DNA of 64,000 nt from an uncultured Bacteroides sp. (GTDB lineage Bacteria; Bacteroidota; Bacteroidia; Bacteroidales; UBA932): assembly GCA_945874355.1 (NCBI GenBank), contig CAMCGB010000002.1, forward strand, positions 1 to 64,000, read 5' to 3'. Shown piece by piece: positions 26,963-40,576 of the stretch (position 1 is its first letter; each line of letters begins with the position of its first letter). Made by a program: the position numbers and the translations under genes. Below the pieces are notes generated by a model. It was given only the letters and a program-made list of their open reading frames with translations, was not told the DNA's origin and did no database searches.

Positions 26963-28505
26963 GTTTCTTTGCGGGGATTTCCTGATGTTTGCCTTTCAGG
27001 CTCTCAAGGGCGCGGATGACACGGAAACGCGTGTTGCGCGGCTCGATGATGTCTTCGATATAACCTTTCTTTGCAGCCTGGTAGGGGTTGCAGAACAGGT
27101 CGTTGTACTCCTGCTTCTTCTGCTCGCGCAGCTCTGCGGCTTTGACGGGATCGGTCTCGGCCTTTATCTGCTTGCCATAGACGATTTCCACGGCGCCGTC
27201 TGCTCCCATAACCGCGAAGTTGGCTGAAGGCCAGGCGTAATTCACGTCGCCCCTGAGCTGCTTGCAGCTCATCACGATGTGCGCCCCGCCGTAGCTCTTC
27301 CTGAGTGTGACTGTAACCTTTGGTACGGTGGCTTCGCCGTATGCGTAGAGAAGCTTTGCGCCGTTGCTGATGATGGCTCCGTACTCCTGATGCGTGCCGC
27401 AGAGGAAGCCCGGAACGTCAACCAGGGTTACCAGAGGGATGTTGAATGCATCGCAGAAACGCACGAATCTGGCCGCCTTCCTGGAAGCGTTGATGTCCAG
27501 GCAGCCCCCGATCACCCTGGGCTGGTTGGCTACCACTCCGACACTTCTTCCTCCCATATGGGCAAAGCCTACGATGATGTTCTGCGCAAAATCCTTGTGG
27601 ATTTCGAAAAAGTCCCCGTCGTCAACTATCGACCTTATGACCCCGTACATATCGTATGCTTTGTTGGGGTTGTCGGGGATGATGTCGTTCAGGGCGTCAT
27701 CGGTGCGGTTGATGGGGTCTGAAGTGGGCCTGAGCGGGGAGTCTTCCATATTGTTCTGGGGCAAGAAGCTAAGCAGCTTCTTGATGTCCTCTATGCCCTG
27801 CTGCTCGCTGGGGGCGCTCAGGGCGGCGACTCCTGACTTGGTGGCGTGTACGGAAGAGCCTCCCAGAGTCTCCTGGTCGACACTCTCGCCTGTCACCGAC
27901 TTGACTACCGACGGCCCGGTGAGGAACATATAGGAGGTCTTGTCGACCATAAGGGTGAAGTCGGTAAGGGCAGGAGAATATACAGCACCTCCTGCGCAGG
28001 GACCGAAGATGCCGCTTATCTGGGGTACGACTCCGCTTGCGAGAATGTTCCTTTCAAAGATTTCCCCGTAACCCGCAAGTGCATCGATGCCTTCCTGGAT
28101 ACGCGCTCCGCCCGAGTCGTTGAGGCCTATGATCGGAGCACCGTTGCGCACGGCCATATCCATAACCTTGCAGATCTTCTCCGACATAGTCTTTGAGAGG
28201 GACCCTCCGTTGACCGTGAAGTCCTGGGCGAAAACATATACCTGGCGGGAGTCTATAGTGCCCCTGCCGCATACGACACCGTCTCCGTCGATGTGGGACT
28301 TGTCCATCCCGAAATCGCTGCAGCGGTGCTGAACGAATTGGTCGAACTCTTCGAAACTGCCCTCGTCGAGCAGCAGTTCCAGTCTTTCTCTGGCTGTGAG
28401 TTTGCCTTTGGCGTGCTGAGCGTCGATTCTTGCCTGGCCTCCGCCCAACTTGGCCTGGGCCCTGCGCTCAACCAGCTCTTTGATTTTTTCCTGTTGGATA
28501 CTCAT
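26943..28505 (-). CDS. mmdA: Methylmalonyl-CoA decarboxylase alpha (carboxyltransferase)
   Basis: 520 residues of the acyl-CoA carboxyltransferase family (PccB/MmdA). Visible signatures are [22 protein letters not shown], the oxyanion-type [12 protein letters not shown], and the C-terminal [33 protein letters not shown]. It transfers the carboxyl group of methylmalonyl-CoA to the biotin carrier. No biotin carboxylase gene is nearby, while the membrane beta subunit is, so the complex is read as a sodium-pumping decarboxylase of the succinate-propionate route and not as propionyl-CoA carboxylase. First gene of a four-gene operon. Confidence 0.88.
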   Translation of the reverse strand: MSIQQEKIKELVERRAQAKLGGGQARIDAQHAKGKLTARERLELLLDEGSFEEFDQFVQHRCSDFGMDKSHIDGDGVVCGRGTIDSRQVYVFAQDFTVNGGSLSKTMSEKICKVMDMAVRNGAPIIGLNDSGGARIQEGIDALAGYGEIFERNILASGVVPQISGIFGPCAGGAVYSPALTDFTLMVDKTSYMFLTGPSVVKSVTGESVDQETLGGSSVHATKSGVAALSAPSEQQGIEDIKKLLSFLPQNNMEDSPLRPTSDPINRTDDALNDIIPDNPNKAYDMYGVIRSIVDDGDFFEIHKDFAQNIIVGFAHMGGRSVGVVANQPRVIGGCLDINASRKAARFVRFCDAFNIPLVTLVDVPGFLCGTHQEYGAIISNGAKLLYAYGEATVPKVTVTLRKSYGGAHIVMSCKQLRGDVNYAWPSANFAVMGADGAVEIVYGKQIKAETDPVKAAELREQKKQEYNDLFCNPYQAAKKGYIEDIIEPRNTRFRVIRALESLKGKHQEIPAKKHDNLPL

Positions 28506-28576
28506 ATTGTCTTTGCACTAGGAGGCTGACCGCGATAAGCTCCTTCCCGGCCAGCCCCATTTGTTCCTAAATCGTG

Positions 28577-28584
28577 CAAAGATA
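28577..28584 (-). promoter_or_regulatory. Promoter -7 element of the decarboxylase operon
   Basis: Minus-strand TATCTTTG fits TAnnTTTG exactly. It leaves a leader of about 65 bases before the ATG at 28505. Confidence 0.6.
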
Positions 28585-28594
28585 CAAAAAAAAC

Positions 28595-30097
28595 TTATTG
28601 GTGTGCGGGCCTGAGCAAATCCAAAACCACTTTTACGGGGTTGAAAGTCTCGATCGGAACTTCCACGAACAGGGTGTTCCAGTCGGACATCGAACCGTTC
28701 CACAGTCCCGGCAGCTCAAGGGCTTTGAGCTCGCGTCCCTGATAACTCTTGCTGCTTATAAGGCCCGTTTCGGGGTCAACGTGGTCAAGCAGATTGAACT
28801 TGTGGCCTTCGTAGTCCTTGAGACAGCATACTATGTCCACGGGGTTGAAGTGGGTGGAGTTTTCGAGGGCTTTCACCGCTTCGGGGTTGTTGCGGTCTAT
28901 CTGGGCGCCTTCAAGTATCTGAAGCGAGCTCGCTCCGTCCTTGTCCCTGATGATGAAAGGTCCGCCTCCGGCTTCTCCCTCGTTCTTTACCATTCCGCAC
29001 ACTCTGACTGGGCGGTCCAGTTTCTTTCTGAGCTGCTCGGCCCTGTCGCGGCAATTCTTGGCCTGGGGCATTTCGATGCAGAGCTCATTCAGCAGGAATT
29101 CTTCTATTTCGTTGCACAGGCTCTGGCACTCTTCAGTGCTGTAGGGATCGTCCTGAATTCCGAAAGTCAGGAACTGCTGACCTGCAAGCTTGCTCGCCTC
29201 GCTGCGGGTGGCAGTGAGCTGGTCCAGGGCGTAGAGGTAGCCTCTGATTCTGTCCCTAAGCTGCAGGGCGCGTCCCATAAGCACCTTTTTCCAGTGTGCT
29301 GTTATCTCCTGTCCCGCTCCGGTGCAGACATTGTCTATGTTCTTGATGACCACCAGCTCTTCGCTCAGTGAGTTGAGGTTGTATATCAGGGCTCCGTGGC
29401 CTGCAGGTCTTGTGAGCGGGGTGCCGTCTTCCTTGAGGAAGGGATTGTTGTCGCTGTCCACCGCTATGGTATTGGTACTCTTGTCCTGATATGTGAAGGT
29501 GATGTTGTAGCGTACTCCGTACTTCTGTTCGTATTTCTCCTTTACCTCAGCTATGGCCGCGCGGAAGAGCTCTTCGTGCTCCTCGCTAATGGTAAGCACC
29601 AGATTTACACTTCCGTCAGGATTGCGCATATATGCCTGTCCTTCAACAAGATGCTCAGCTACTGCCGTGCGCACTTCGTCTTCGTAGCGGTGGAACTTCA
29701 GAACGCCCTTGGGCTTGTTGCCGTAGTCGAGCCCTTCACTGGTGAGGAGCCTTTCTGCCGTTTTGCAGGGATCATAGGGAGCCTTTCCGAACACGGACGG
29801 GTCGTAAAATGCGAATTTCTCGAGGTTTTCGGCGAGTTTGACCGTCTCCGGATTCGGAGTCTGTATACCCGCAAATATGGCTTTGAACATTCTGGAAGCG
29901 GCCCCTGATGCAGGAACGAACTTGCATCTTCCTTCGGTAGAGGCGCTTTCGGCGTAGGCGGCTGCCTGGTCCTCTTCTTCCTTGCTGAGGACCTCTATGC
30001 CCCGCCCTTTAGTGGCGCTGGAGATGATCTCCAGATAGGGGAAACCCGTGCGGAAGCGTTTGAGCTGCGCTTGATAATCAGTATTAATCTTGTTCAT
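28595..30097 (-). CDS. DUF4301 family protein
   Basis: A 500-residue soluble protein matching DUF4301, a family common in Bacteroidetes. Typical stretches are FVPASGAASRMFKAIF near residue 65, DGVLKFHRYEDEVRTAVAEHL-like (GVLKFHRYEDEVRTAVAEH), RPAGHGALIYNLNSL, and a C-terminal GEAGGGPFIIRDKDG. The GASGAASRMFK-like motif and the GHGAL region recall nucleotidyltransferase-type sugar-phosphate enzymes, but no activity is established. It lies 49 bases downstream of pdxB with no promoter motif between, so it may be read through from the recF operon. Confidence 0.85.
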   Translation of the reverse strand: MNKINTDYQAQLKRFRTGFPYLEIISSATKGRGIEVLSKEEEDQAAAYAESASTEGRCKFVPASGAASRMFKAIFAGIQTPNPETVKLAENLEKFAFYDPSVFGKAPYDPCKTAERLLTSEGLDYGNKPKGVLKFHRYEDEVRTAVAEHLVEGQAYMRNPDGSVNLVLTISEEHEELFRAAIAEVKEKYEQKYGVRYNITFTYQDKSTNTIAVDSDNNPFLKEDGTPLTRPAGHGALIYNLNSLSEELVVIKNIDNVCTGAGQEITAHWKKVLMGRALQLRDRIRGYLYALDQLTATRSEASKLAGQQFLTFGIQDDPYSTEECQSLCNEIEEFLLNELCIEMPQAKNCRDRAEQLRKKLDRPVRVCGMVKNEGEAGGGPFIIRDKDGASSLQILEGAQIDRNNPEAVKALENSTHFNPVDIVCCLKDYEGHKFNLLDHVDPETGLISSKSYQGRELKALELPGLWNGSMSDWNTLFVEVPIETFNPVKVVLDLLRPAHQ

Positions 30098-30146
30098 TTG
30101 CTTATTAATTATGTGTTATTGTTATTGGTTCTGAAGGGTGTCTGTT

Positions 30147-31178
30147 CTACAGGAAAAACTCGCGGCGGTAACTGTACTGGCTCCTCAGCTGCTCGAACTT
30201 GGTCGGGTTGATCCTGAACATGAAGTCGTCCGTGAATATGGGGTAGTTGTACTGGATGATGGAGGCTATCTGCCCCTGGGTCTTGTTCAGGACATCCAGC
30301 TTCACGGCCTGATATTCCATATTGTCGGTCTGTGGGAAGAAATCATACAACTCCTTGATGTACAAGAATCTGGCTATGCTTCTTACTGCCATTGCCGAGC
30401 CTATGAGCTTGCCTTGCAGGGAGTAGCCGGCTATGTGCGGGGTGGCAATGTCGGCGATATTCATCAGCATAGTGTTGATGGTGGGTTCGTGGCTCCAGGC
30501 ATCGATTGCTATGGCCCCGAGCTTGTTCTTCGCGGCAATGAGCTCGTCCTCGACCACCAGGTCTCCCTGGGAGGTGTTGATGAAAAAGGCTCCGTTTTTC
30601 ATTTTGGCGAAAAAGTCCCTGCCTGCAATAGCCCGAGTTGAATCGTTGAGCGGGATGTGCAGGGTCACTATGTCGGACTTTTCGAGCAGATCGTCCAGGG
30701 TGCTGAACTGGGTGTACCACTCAATCTGCGAGAGCAGGGGGTCATAACGCAGGATTTTGAAGCCGAGCGAGCGGCCCATTGACTCCACCCTCTGACCGAC
30801 ACTTCCCAGCCCGATGATGCCGAGAGTCGCACCTTCAAGACTGATGCTTTTGCGGGCGGCCATCCCGAAGAGTGCAGAGAAAACGTAGTTGGCGACCCCT
30901 CCCGCATTGCACCCTGAAGCGTTCTTGAAAAAGATTCCGTGGCTTTGGCAGTAGTCCACGTCGATATTTTCAGTGCCCGATGTAGCTGTGGATATGATTT
31001 TGACTCCGGTGCCCTCCAGCAGGTCCTTGTCGCATTTTGTCCTCGTGCGTATCAGCAGGGCGTCGGCATCCCTGAGGTCTTCGTTGAATATCATAGGACC
31101 GTCCTTGTAAAGAACGGAAGCATAAGGCTCGAAGACGCCTTCGACGAAGGGGATGGATTTGTCTATTACTATTTTCAT
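30147..31178 (-). CDS. pdxB: Erythronate-4-phosphate dehydrogenase
   Basis: Second step of the DXP-dependent vitamin B6 pathway: oxidises 4-phosphoerythronate. 343 residues of the D-2-hydroxyacid dehydrogenase fold, with the N-terminal STATSGTENIDVDYC, the NAD fold GIIGLGSVGQRVESMGRSLG, and catalytic Arg/Glu/His expected in INTSQGDLV, DAWSHEP and TPHIAGYS. The C-terminal FEQLRSQYSYRREF resembles the PdxB dimerisation domain, separating it from serA-type relatives. Its start overlaps the DciA-like gene by 4 bases. Confidence 0.92.
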   Translation of the reverse strand: MKIVIDKSIPFVEGVFEPYASVLYKDGPMIFNEDLRDADALLIRTRTKCDKDLLEGTGVKIISTATSGTENIDVDYCQSHGIFFKNASGCNAGGVANYVFSALFGMAARKSISLEGATLGIIGLGSVGQRVESMGRSLGFKILRYDPLLSQIEWYTQFSTLDDLLEKSDIVTLHIPLNDSTRAIAGRDFFAKMKNGAFFINTSQGDLVVEDELIAAKNKLGAIAIDAWSHEPTINTMLMNIADIATPHIAGYSLQGKLIGSAMAVRSIARFLYIKELYDFFPQTDNMEYQAVKLDVLNKTQGQIASIIQYNYPIFTDDFMFRINPTKFEQLRSQYSYRREFFL

Positions 31179-31504
31179 CGGATGGTGAGTTCTTTTACGA
31201 CGGTCATTTCTTTGTCTCGGGTGCAGAACAGGGGGTCGCAGCAGAGCCTGCGGTTCATCTCTGCGAGGATGTCACTCTTTCGCATCAGGAGCTGGCTGCG
31301 GACCAGGGAGGAGTTCATCGTGACATAGAGGTGGCCGTCCCTGTAGAAGCGGCGTATTGTGTATGCCCCGGTACCGGTGACCTCGTCCCAGGCGTTGAAT
31401 ATGCGGTGGGTGTCGACCTGGAGTTTGATGTGGTTAGCCTTCAGCCAGACCTGGATCAGGTCCTGCATGCTTTCGGCTTTCTTTTTGGAAATCAGGCTAG
31501 CCAT
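31175..31504 (-). CDS. DciA/DUF721 family protein
   Basis: A 109-residue protein of the DUF721 family, which includes DciA, the loader or partner of the replicative helicase DnaB in bacteria lacking DnaC. It shows the family pattern: VWLKANHIKLQVDTHRIFNAW, GAYTIRRFYRDGHLYVTMNSS, LLMRKSDILAEMNR. It overlaps recF by 8 bases on one side and pdxB by 4 on the other; the recF-dciA pairing is common in Bacteroidetes and fits a replication role. Confidence 0.85.
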   Translation of the reverse strand: MASLISKKKAESMQDLIQVWLKANHIKLQVDTHRIFNAWDEVTGTGAYTIRRFYRDGHLYVTMNSSLVRSQLLMRKSDILAEMNRRLCCDPLFCTRDKEMTVVKELTIR

Positions 31505-32606
31505 CTATTCTTGTGAAGACGCCTCCTTCCGCCTTGAAATAAGCCCTTTCAGTGGTGCAGGAGTCGATTGCCGCCGCTGTCCTCTGCCTGTCCGAGTCAC
31601 TTATGAAAATCTGGCCGAACTCCTGCCCGGACACCATATCCAGCAGGTGCGAGGCCCTCTGCATATCGAGCTTGTCCAGAAGGTCGTCCAGCAAAAGTAT
31701 GGGCTTGACCCCCGAGCGGGCATCCATAAGGGAGTACTGGGCGAACTTGAGGGCTACCAGGAATGATTTCTGCTGCCCCTGGGATCCGCATCTTCTGATA
31801 GGGGAGGAGTCCATCGTGAAGATGAAGTCGTCACGGTGTATGCCTTCAGTGGTGAATTTGAGTGCGAGGTCCTTCTGGCGGCTGCGCCTCAAAAGGGCCT
31901 CCAGGCTATCCCCGCCCAGAGCGCTGCGGTACTCTATCTTAACGCTTTCCCTGCCGGGGCAGATGCGGCCGTAGAAGTCCCGGACCAGGGGCTCGAGCTC
32001 GGCGACGAACTGCCGCCTGCACTCCCAGATGCGGCCCGCAAGGCTGTCGAGTCTGAGGTCGAAAGTCTCCAGCAGGCCTTCGTCCGGACGCTCGGACTTA
32101 AGAAGGGAGTTGCGCTGGCTCAGGAGCCGGTTGTACTGCTGCATGTCGCCCAGGTAGCGGGCATCCATCTGGGAAAGCACCGAGTTCACGAAGCGTCTTC
32201 GCTCATCGCCGCTTTCGCTCACAAGGCTGTAGTCCGAGGGACTGACCATAACTATAGGAAGCACTCCGATATGGTCCGAAATGCGCTCGTAGGCCTTGTC
32301 GTCGCGGCGCAGCTTCTTCTCGGAGTTCGCTCCGGCCTGAATGCTGAAACGGCTGCGCTTCTGCGTCCGGGGGTCCATAAGGTAGAGCCCGGATATGGAA
32401 AAGGAAGAGCAACCGTGGCGGAAGCAGTACTTTTCACTCCCTGCAAAGGAGCTCTTTGTCATCGACAGGTACCATATCGCCTCGAGCAGGTTGGTCTTGC
32501 CCTCCCCGTTGCCTCCGCTGATGCAGTTCAACTTCGGCGAGAACTCCAGCTCCTGGAGAGCGATATTGCGGAAATCCTGTATGATGATTTTCTCTAAAAG
32601 CGGCAT
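31497..32606 (-). CDS. recF: DNA replication and repair protein RecF
   Basis: A 369-residue SMC-like ATPase that loads RecA at single-stranded gaps with RecO and RecR. Walker A GGNGEGKTNLLEAIWYL near residue 33, the signature region RRCGSQGQQKSFLVALKFAQ, and Walker B ILLLDDLLDKLD are all present. The length is normal. First gene of recF-dciA-pdxB, with a -7 element at 32611-32618 immediately before the start. Confidence 0.95.
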   Translation of the reverse strand: MPLLEKIIIQDFRNIALQELEFSPKLNCISGGNGEGKTNLLEAIWYLSMTKSSFAGSEKYCFRHGCSSFSISGLYLMDPRTQKRSRFSIQAGANSEKKLRRDDKAYERISDHIGVLPIVMVSPSDYSLVSESGDERRRFVNSVLSQMDARYLGDMQQYNRLLSQRNSLLKSERPDEGLLETFDLRLDSLAGRIWECRRQFVAELEPLVRDFYGRICPGRESVKIEYRSALGGDSLEALLRRSRQKDLALKFTTEGIHRDDFIFTMDSSPIRRCGSQGQQKSFLVALKFAQYSLMDARSGVKPILLLDDLLDKLDMQRASHLLDMVSGQEFGQIFISDSDRQRTAAAIDSCTTERAYFKAEGGVFTRIDG

Positions 32607-32610
32607 AATA

Positions 32611-32618
32611 CAAAGGTA
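32611..32618 (-). promoter_or_regulatory. Promoter -7 element of the recF operon
   Basis: Minus-strand TACCTTTG fits TAnnTTTG and ends 5 bases before the ATG at 32606, implying a leaderless or nearly leaderless transcript. Confidence 0.55.
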
Positions 32619-32654
32619 ACAATTAATTCCTTAACTGAACTTCTTCTCGCGATA

Positions 32655-32685
32655 TTGTAAAGTTCAAGTATTTTGCTTACTTTTG
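32655..32685 (+). promoter_or_regulatory. Promoter of the TPR protein/yebC transcript
   Basis: TTG (32655-32657), a 20-base spacer and TACTTTTG (32678-32685) fit the Bacteroidetes pattern. It is divergent from the recF promoter and leaves about 30 bases before the ATG at 32720. Confidence 0.68.
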
Positions 32686-32719
32686 CAAGCTATTTTGATG
32701 GACAATAATAATTTTAGAT

Positions 32720-33397
32720 ATGGCTAACAAAAATCCTAAAGACAGAACGGAAAAGATTGAGGAGAACATCGAGCAGACCGCCTCATCAACCCAAGAATTC
32801 TTCACCAAGTACGGCAAGACCATAGTCATCGCCGTTGCTGCTGTCCTTGTACTCGGACTCGGCATTCTCGCCTATCAGAAGTTCGTGTACCAGCCCAAGT
32901 GCCGTGAGGCCCGTGAGCAGGCTTTCCCTGCAGAGCAGAGCTTCGCAGCAGGCGAGTATGAGATTGCCCTCCAGGGCGACGGCAACAACCTCGGATTTGC
33001 CGACATCATCGACAATTATGGCTCAAAGGCAGGCAAGGCCGTGTATCTCTACGCCGGTGTATGCGAGCTCCAGCTGGGCAATTTCGAAAGTGCTCTTAGC
33101 TATCTTTCAAAGTACAACGGCAAGGAGCCCATACTTCAGGCCCGCGCCAAGGCTTGCGAGGGTGACGCCCACGTCGGACTCGGCAATTACGCCAAGGCTG
33201 CTTCCTGCTTCGAGGCCGCCGCAGCTGTAGCTGAGAACGTGTTCGCCGCATCCTACCTTCTCAAGGCCGGCATAGCTTACGAGGCCCTGGGCGACAAGGC
33301 TTCAGCCCTCAAGAGCTACAATACCATCAAGGACAAGTATCCCCAGTCAATTGAGGCATACGACATCAACAAGTACATCGCCAGAGTGGCCGAATAA
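32720..33397 (+). CDS. Membrane-anchored tetratricopeptide repeat protein
   Basis: 225 residues: a hydrophilic N-terminus, one membrane helix at about 32-52 (IVIAVAAVLVLGLGILAYQ), then a periplasmic helical part with three or four TPR units (GVCELQLGNFESALSYLSKY, GDAHVGLGNYAKAASCFEAA, GIAYEALGDKASALKSYNTI). The layout resembles YfgM-type proteins that assist secreted proteins at the translocon, but this is an analogy. yebC follows after 12 bases. Confidence 0.85.
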   Translation: MANKNPKDRTEKIEENIEQTASSTQEFFTKYGKTIVIAVAAVLVLGLGILAYQKFVYQPKCREAREQAFPAEQSFAAGEYEIALQGDGNNLGFADIIDNYGSKAGKAVYLYAGVCELQLGNFESALSYLSKYNGKEPILQARAKACEGDAHVGLGNYAKAASCFEAAAAVAENVFAASYLLKAGIAYEALGDKASALKSYNTIKDKYPQSIEAYDINKYIARVAE

Positions 33398-33409
33398 CGA
33401 AGATTAGAT

Positions 33410-34162
33410 ATGGGAAGAGCATTTGAGTTCCGCAAGGAAAGAAAAATGAAGAGGTGGGGTCATATGGCCCGCACTTTCACCAAGCTTGGCAAGGAAATCA
33501 CAATCGCAGTGAAGCAGGGCGGTCCCGATGTGACCGGTAACCCCCGACTCAGAGCCCTTATGGCCGAAGCCCGTTCAGAGCAGATGCCCAAGGAGAATAT
33601 AGAGCGCGCAATCAAGAAGGCAACCGAGAGCAAGCAGGGTGACTTCAAGGAGATTATCTACGAAGGTTATGGTCCTTTCGGTATCGCTTACCTCGTGGAG
33701 GCCGCCACCGACAACAATACCCGTACTGTTGCCAATGTGCGCAGCTATTTCTCGAAGTGCGGCGGTTCGCTGGGTACTTCAGGTTCGGTGAGCTTTATGT
33801 TCGACCGCAAGTGCACCTTCCGCATCAAGGAGAAGGAAGGGGTTGATATCGAGGAGCTTGAGCTTGAGATGATCGACTACGGAGTGGAGGAGCTTTTCTC
33901 TACCGAGGAGGAAGATAAGGACGGCAATGTGACCAAGGTCATTGTCATCTATGGCGACTACACTTCTTACGGTCAGATTCAGAAGTATATTGAGGAGAAC
34001 GGTTATGAGCTGATTTCCGGTGGATTCGAGCAGATTCCCAATGTGGATCTGAAGGATGTGACTCCGGAGCAGAGGGCTACGCTTGATAAGCTCACGGGGC
34101 TTCTTGAGGATGATGAGGATGTGACTAATGTGTACACGACTCTCAAGCCTGCTGAGGAGTAG
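33410..34162 (+). CDS. yebC: YebC/PmpR family protein
   Basis: 250 residues matching the YebC family (PF01709), known as transcription regulators and, in recent work, as helpers of translation at proline stretches. Motifs: MGRAFEFRKERKMKRWGHMA at the start, FTKLGKEI, GGPDVTGNPRLRALMAEAR, EGYGPFGIAYLVEAATDN and GSLGTSGSVSFMF. It is full length. It shares a transcript with the TPR gene and is followed by the hairpin at 34205. Confidence 0.95.
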   Translation: MGRAFEFRKERKMKRWGHMARTFTKLGKEITIAVKQGGPDVTGNPRLRALMAEARSEQMPKENIERAIKKATESKQGDFKEIIYEGYGPFGIAYLVEAATDNNTRTVANVRSYFSKCGGSLGTSGSVSFMFDRKCTFRIKEKEGVDIEELELEMIDYGVEELFSTEEEDKDGNVTKVIVIYGDYTSYGQIQKYIEENGYELISGGFEQIPNVDLKDVTPEQRATLDKLTGLLEDDEDVTNVYTTLKPAEE

Positions 34163-34204
34163 ATAACTCACACACGCAATAATTAACTGACAATAATCAA
34201 TTGG

Positions 34205-34235
34205 AGGGTGGCCGCAAGGCTGCCCTTTAGTTTTT
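34205..34235 (+). terminator. Terminator after yebC
   Basis: AGGGTGGCC (34205-34213), loop GCAA, and GGCTGCCCT (34218-34226) pair with two G-T wobbles, followed by TTTTT at 34231-34235. Confidence 0.75.
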
Positions 34236-34282
34236 CTCCGCAGTGCAGCGCGGGCGGAGATGAAAAAATGCAAGGGAAGATA

Positions 34283-34312
34283 TTGTGCAACAGAATAATT
34301 TTCGTACATTTG
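34283..34312 (+). promoter_or_regulatory. Promoter of the xylBA operon
   Basis: TTG (34283-34285), a 19-base spacer and TACATTTG (34305-34312) fit the Bacteroidetes pattern, 35 bases before the ATG at 34348. Confidence 0.68.
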
Positions 34313-34347
34313 AGCTTTGACTACGATAACACGAAACATTGAAGCTG

Positions 34348-35835
34348 ATGCCAGAATACTCTCTTGGAATCGATCTCGGATCGTCATCTGTCAAGACCTC
34401 TCTTCTCGACCTGAAGAGCGGCAGGTGCGAGGCAAGCGCCAGCTATCCCGCCAGCGAAGCCCCCATCCTCTCGCCTCAGAAAAACTGGGCCGAGCAGGAC
34501 CCCGAACAATGGTGGACCTACCTGTGCAAATGCCTCGAAGCCCTTTCGGCCAAGTGCAGCCTTTCCGCCGTGCGTTCAATCGGCATCTCATATCAGATGC
34601 ACGGACTGGTCTGCCTCGACTCAAAAGGCCGGGCCGTCCGTAACGCCATCATCTGGTGTGACTCAAGAGCAGTGGAAACAGGCCGGCAGGCCTTCTCGGA
34701 AATAGGAGAACAGAAGTGCCTTGAGACCATACTCAATTCTCCCGGCAATTTCACCGCATCAAAACTCGCCTGGGTCAAGCGCAACGAACCCTCGCTCTAC
34801 TCCCGCATCGCCTCAGTAATGCTCCCCGGCGACTACATCGCCTACCGCCTCAGCTCCAGCATATCCACCACCCCGAGCGGCCTTTCCGAAGCAATGCTCT
34901 GGGACTTCTCTAAGCAAAAAAGAGCCGATTTCGTGGCAGACTATTTCGGCTTCGACAAGTCGCTCTTCCCCGAACTTGTGCCGTCAATCGGAGTCCAGGC
35001 TCTTACAAGTGCGCAGACCGAAAGGCTCTTCGGCATTCCTGAAGGAACCCCTGTCAGCTACCGGGCAGGCGACCAGCCCAACAACGCCTTCTCCCTGAAT
35101 GTACTGCGCAGCGGAGAAGTGGCGGCAACCGCAGGCACCAGCGGAGTGGTCTATGGAGTGGGCTCGAATGCCAAACCCGACCCCCAGGGAAGAGTGAATA
35201 CCTTCCTGCACGTAACTCCTTACGATCCTGCCGCGCAGGGCGTCCTTCTGTGCATCAACTCTGTGGGGATAATGAACTCCTGGGCCAGGAAACACTACTG
35301 TCCGGAACTCAGCTACCCCGAAATGAACGCTCTCGCCGCCCAGGCACCCGTCGGCAGCGACTCTCTTATGGTCCTGCCCTTCGGAAACGGAGCTGAAAGA
35401 ATGCTCTCCGGCAAGGCCCCGGGAGCGAGCATCATAGGGCTCGACCTCGTCCGTACCGAACGCTCAAGGCTGCTGCGCGCCGTACAGGAAGGCATAGCCT
35501 GTGCATTCAATTACGGAATGGACATAATGAAAACAATGGGCCTGGACCTCAAGACCATCAAGGCCGGATGTGCCAATATGTTCCTCAGCCCCCTGTTCTG
35601 CTCTACCCTTTCAACCCTCAGCGGAGCTACAATCGAACTCTATGACACGGACGGGGCTCTCGGGGCAGCCAGGGGAGCCGCCCTCGGCGCCGGTCTGTAT
35701 CAGGATGCCTCCCAGGCTTTCGCTTCCCTCGAACTGAAATCCAGGGTGGAGCCTTGTCAGGAGTGGAAGCCTGCCCTGGACCAGCTTTACGGAGAATGGA
35801 AGTCTTATCTTGAAAATCAAATAATCAACAAATAA
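34348..35835 (+). CDS. xylB: Xylulokinase
   Basis: A 495-residue FGGY-family kinase that phosphorylates D-xylulose to xylulose 5-phosphate. Motifs: [18 protein letters not shown] at the N-terminus, [35 protein letters not shown] and the C-terminal GGxxx-like nucleotide site around [18 protein letters not shown]. The frame also opens at a TTG three codons upstream, but the ATG at 34348 directly precedes the kinase fold and is preferred. xylA follows with a one-base gap, so the pair forms an isomerase/kinase unit without a transporter or regulator nearby. Confidence 0.92.
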   Translation: MPEYSLGIDLGSSSVKTSLLDLKSGRCEASASYPASEAPILSPQKNWAEQDPEQWWTYLCKCLEALSAKCSLSAVRSIGISYQMHGLVCLDSKGRAVRNAIIWCDSRAVETGRQAFSEIGEQKCLETILNSPGNFTASKLAWVKRNEPSLYSRIASVMLPGDYIAYRLSSSISTTPSGLSEAMLWDFSKQKRADFVADYFGFDKSLFPELVPSIGVQALTSAQTERLFGIPEGTPVSYRAGDQPNNAFSLNVLRSGEVAATAGTSGVVYGVGSNAKPDPQGRVNTFLHVTPYDPAAQGVLLCINSVGIMNSWARKHYCPELSYPEMNALAAQAPVGSDSLMVLPFGNGAERMLSGKAPGASIIGLDLVRTERSRLLRAVQEGIACAFNYGMDIMKTMGLDLKTIKAGCANMFLSPLFCSTLSTLSGATIELYDTDGALGAARGAALGAGLYQDASQAFASLELKSRVEPCQEWKPALDQLYGEWKSYLENQIINK

Positions 35836-35836
35836 T

Positions 35837-37150
35837 ATGGCAAACAAAGAATACTTCCCTCAGATTGGAAAAGTACAGTTTGAAGGACCCGAGTCCAAAA
35901 ACCCCCTCGCTTTCCGCTACTATGAGCCCGACAGGCTTGTAAGGGGCAGGAAAATGAAAGACTGGTTCAAGTTCTCCATGGCCTGGTGGCACACTCTCTG
36001 TGCTGAAGGTTCCGACCAGTTCGGAGGACCCACCAAGACCTTCCCCTGGAATCAGGGTGCCACAGCTCTCGAAAGGGCCCGGAACAAAATGGACGCCGGC
36101 TTCGAAATAATGACCAAGCTCGGAATCGGATACTACTGCTTCCACGACGTGGACCTGGTAGAAGAGTCGGAAGACATCGCCGACTATGAAAGCAATCTGC
36201 AGCAGATAGTTGCATACGCCAAACAGAAGCAGCAGGAGAGCGGCATCAAGCTTCTTTGGGGCACCGCCAACGTGTTCGGACACAAGAGATATATGAACGG
36301 AGCTTCGACCAATCCGGACTTCAAGGTTGCTGCACGTGCCATGCTCCAGATCAAGAACGCCATCGACGCCACCATCGAACTGGGTGGTGACTGCTATGTG
36401 TTCTGGGGTGGACGGGAAGGCTATATGAGCCTTTTGAACACCGATATGAAGCGCGAAAAGGAGCATATGGCCACGATGCTCCGTATGGCCAGGGATTACG
36501 CCCGCGCAAAGGGCTTCAAGGGCACTTTCCTCATCGAACCCAAGCCCATGGAGCCTACAAAGCACCAGTATGACGTTGATACCGAGACCGTTATCGGCTT
36601 CCTGAGGGCCAACGGGCTGGATAAGGATTTCAAGGTGAACATAGAAGTCAACCACGCCACCCTTGCAGGCCATAGCTTCGAGCACGAACTCCAGTGCGCG
36701 GCCGATGCCGGACTGCTGGGATCGATTGACGCCAACCGCGGCGACGCCCAGAACGGCTGGGATACCGACCAGTTCCCCATTGACATCTACGAACTCACAC
36801 AGGCGATGATGGTCATCCTGCGTGCCGGCGGCCTTGTAGGAGGCACCAACTTCGACGCCAAGACAAGACGCAACTCTACCGACCTGGAGGACATTTTCAT
36901 AGCCCATATCAGTGCAATGGACATTATGGCACGGGCCCTGCTTGCAGCTGACAGGCTGCTCTCTGAATCTCCTATAGAGACGATGCGGAAAGAGCGCTAC
37001 GCATCATACGACAGCGGTGAGGGCAAGGCTTTCGAGCTTGGACAGATGAGTCTCGAGCAGGCCTGTGATTACGCCAGAAGCCACAGCGACCTGGAAAGCA
37101 TCAGCGGAAAGCAGGAGCTCTACGAAGCGATAGTGAATATGTATATATAG
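35837..37150 (+). CDS. xylA: Xylose isomerase
   Basis: Converts D-xylose to D-xylulose, feeding the kinase encoded just upstream. 437 residues, the length of class II xylose isomerases. Metal- and substrate-binding stretches are visible: [49 protein letters not shown] and [19 protein letters not shown]. It is followed by a strong hairpin at 37186-37222. Confidence 0.96.
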   Translation: MANKEYFPQIGKVQFEGPESKNPLAFRYYEPDRLVRGRKMKDWFKFSMAWWHTLCAEGSDQFGGPTKTFPWNQGATALERARNKMDAGFEIMTKLGIGYYCFHDVDLVEESEDIADYESNLQQIVAYAKQKQQESGIKLLWGTANVFGHKRYMNGASTNPDFKVAARAMLQIKNAIDATIELGGDCYVFWGGREGYMSLLNTDMKREKEHMATMLRMARDYARAKGFKGTFLIEPKPMEPTKHQYDVDTETVIGFLRANGLDKDFKVNIEVNHATLAGHSFEHELQCAADAGLLGSIDANRGDAQNGWDTDQFPIDIYELTQAMMVILRAGGLVGGTNFDAKTRRNSTDLEDIFIAHISAMDIMARALLAADRLLSESPIETMRKERYASYDSGEGKAFELGQMSLEQACDYARSHSDLESISGKQELYEAIVNMYI

Positions 37151-37185
37151 CCAGATGCGTTAGTTGGTTCATTGTTATTACCTTG

Positions 37186-37222
37186 GAGGCCGTCCGTAAT
37201 TTCTTCGGACGGCCTCATTTTT
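37186..37222 (+). terminator. Terminator after xylA
   Basis: GAGGCCGTCCG (37186-37196) pairs perfectly with CGGACGGCCTC (37206-37216), followed by ATTTTT. Confidence 0.85.
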
Positions 37223-37243
37223 GCCCCGTAAGAGGCTCTATTC

Positions 37244-37274
37244 TTTGATGTAAAGACAATTATCATTATATTTG
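37244..37274 (+). promoter_or_regulatory. Promoter of secA
   Basis: TTTG (37244-37247), a 19-base spacer and TATATTTG (37267-37274) fit the Bacteroidetes pattern. It ends 23 bases before the ATG at 37298. The longer frame beginning with GTG at 37274 would start inside the promoter, which supports the ATG. Confidence 0.68.
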
Positions 37275-37297
37275 TGAGATTGTTTAATAAGATAGAT

Positions 37298-40572
<3,275 letters not shown>

Positions 40573-40576
<4 letters not shown>

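Noticed and set aside
26943..28505. Propionyl-CoA carboxylase beta subunit
   Set aside because: The sequence family alone would allow it, but there is no biotin carboxylase gene, and the operon contains the membrane beta subunit of a decarboxylase.
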